The position numbers and the translations under genes were made by a program. DNA of 5,045 nt from Caldilineaceae bacterium (GTDB taxonomy: Bacteria > Chloroflexota > Anaerolineae > Caldilineales > Caldilineaceae), in contig JAPPKT010000051.1 of assembly GCA_028819675.1 (NCBI GenBank), positions 1 to 5,045 of the forward strand, in the 5' to 3' direction. Shown here in pieces: positions 5,040-5,045 of the stretch; the first letter of the stretch is position 1, and the number at the start of each line of letters is the position of its first letter. A model generated the notes under the pieces. That model was not told the origin of the DNA and made no database searches. It was given only the letters and a program-made list of their open reading frames with translations.

Positions 5040-5045
5040 TCCCTT

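Overview
The window reads as a bacterial chromosome segment of moderately high GC. All four intact genes lie on the minus strand, so transcription runs from right to left. The substrate-binding lipoprotein has a twin-arginine plus lipobox leader of the style common in Chloroflexota. Together with the ThuA-like and aldo/keto reductase neighbours and a GTAGGGGC-type palindromic repeat, this makes a Caldilineae-like Chloroflexota bacterium my best guess. That placement is inference from protein style, since there is no rRNA or other marker here.

Layout, in order of transcription (right to left). Positions 4805-5045 are non-coding and hold A-rich short repeats, two small inverted repeats, a perfect 12-bp palindrome and a weak promoter-like pair. 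A ThuA-like protein (4154-4804) follows, then an aldo/keto reductase family protein (AKR2, 3201-4151) only 2 nt away. After a 95-nt gap comes a second, closely related aldo/keto reductase (AKR1, 2155-3105), about 78% identical to AKR2 by eye with no gaps in the core. A 247-nt gap with a good sigma-70-like promoter and a long leader precedes an ABC-transporter sugar-type solute-binding lipoprotein (351-1907). The left end (1-350) has no intact gene. It holds a strong hairpin just past the last stop codon, a possible decayed reading frame, and a dispersed-type palindromic repeat.

The set suggests a carbohydrate uptake and catabolism locus: a lipoprotein captures a sugar or glycoside outside, while two reductase-like proteins and a ThuA-like protein act in the cytoplasm. 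No permease, ATPase or regulator is in the window, so the substrate cannot be named. The most notable point is that both reductases keep the Asp, Tyr and His of the aldo/keto reductase tetrad but have no lysine where the catalytic Lys should be. Both carry the same Gly-Arg-Leu-Cys-Cys-His motif there instead.
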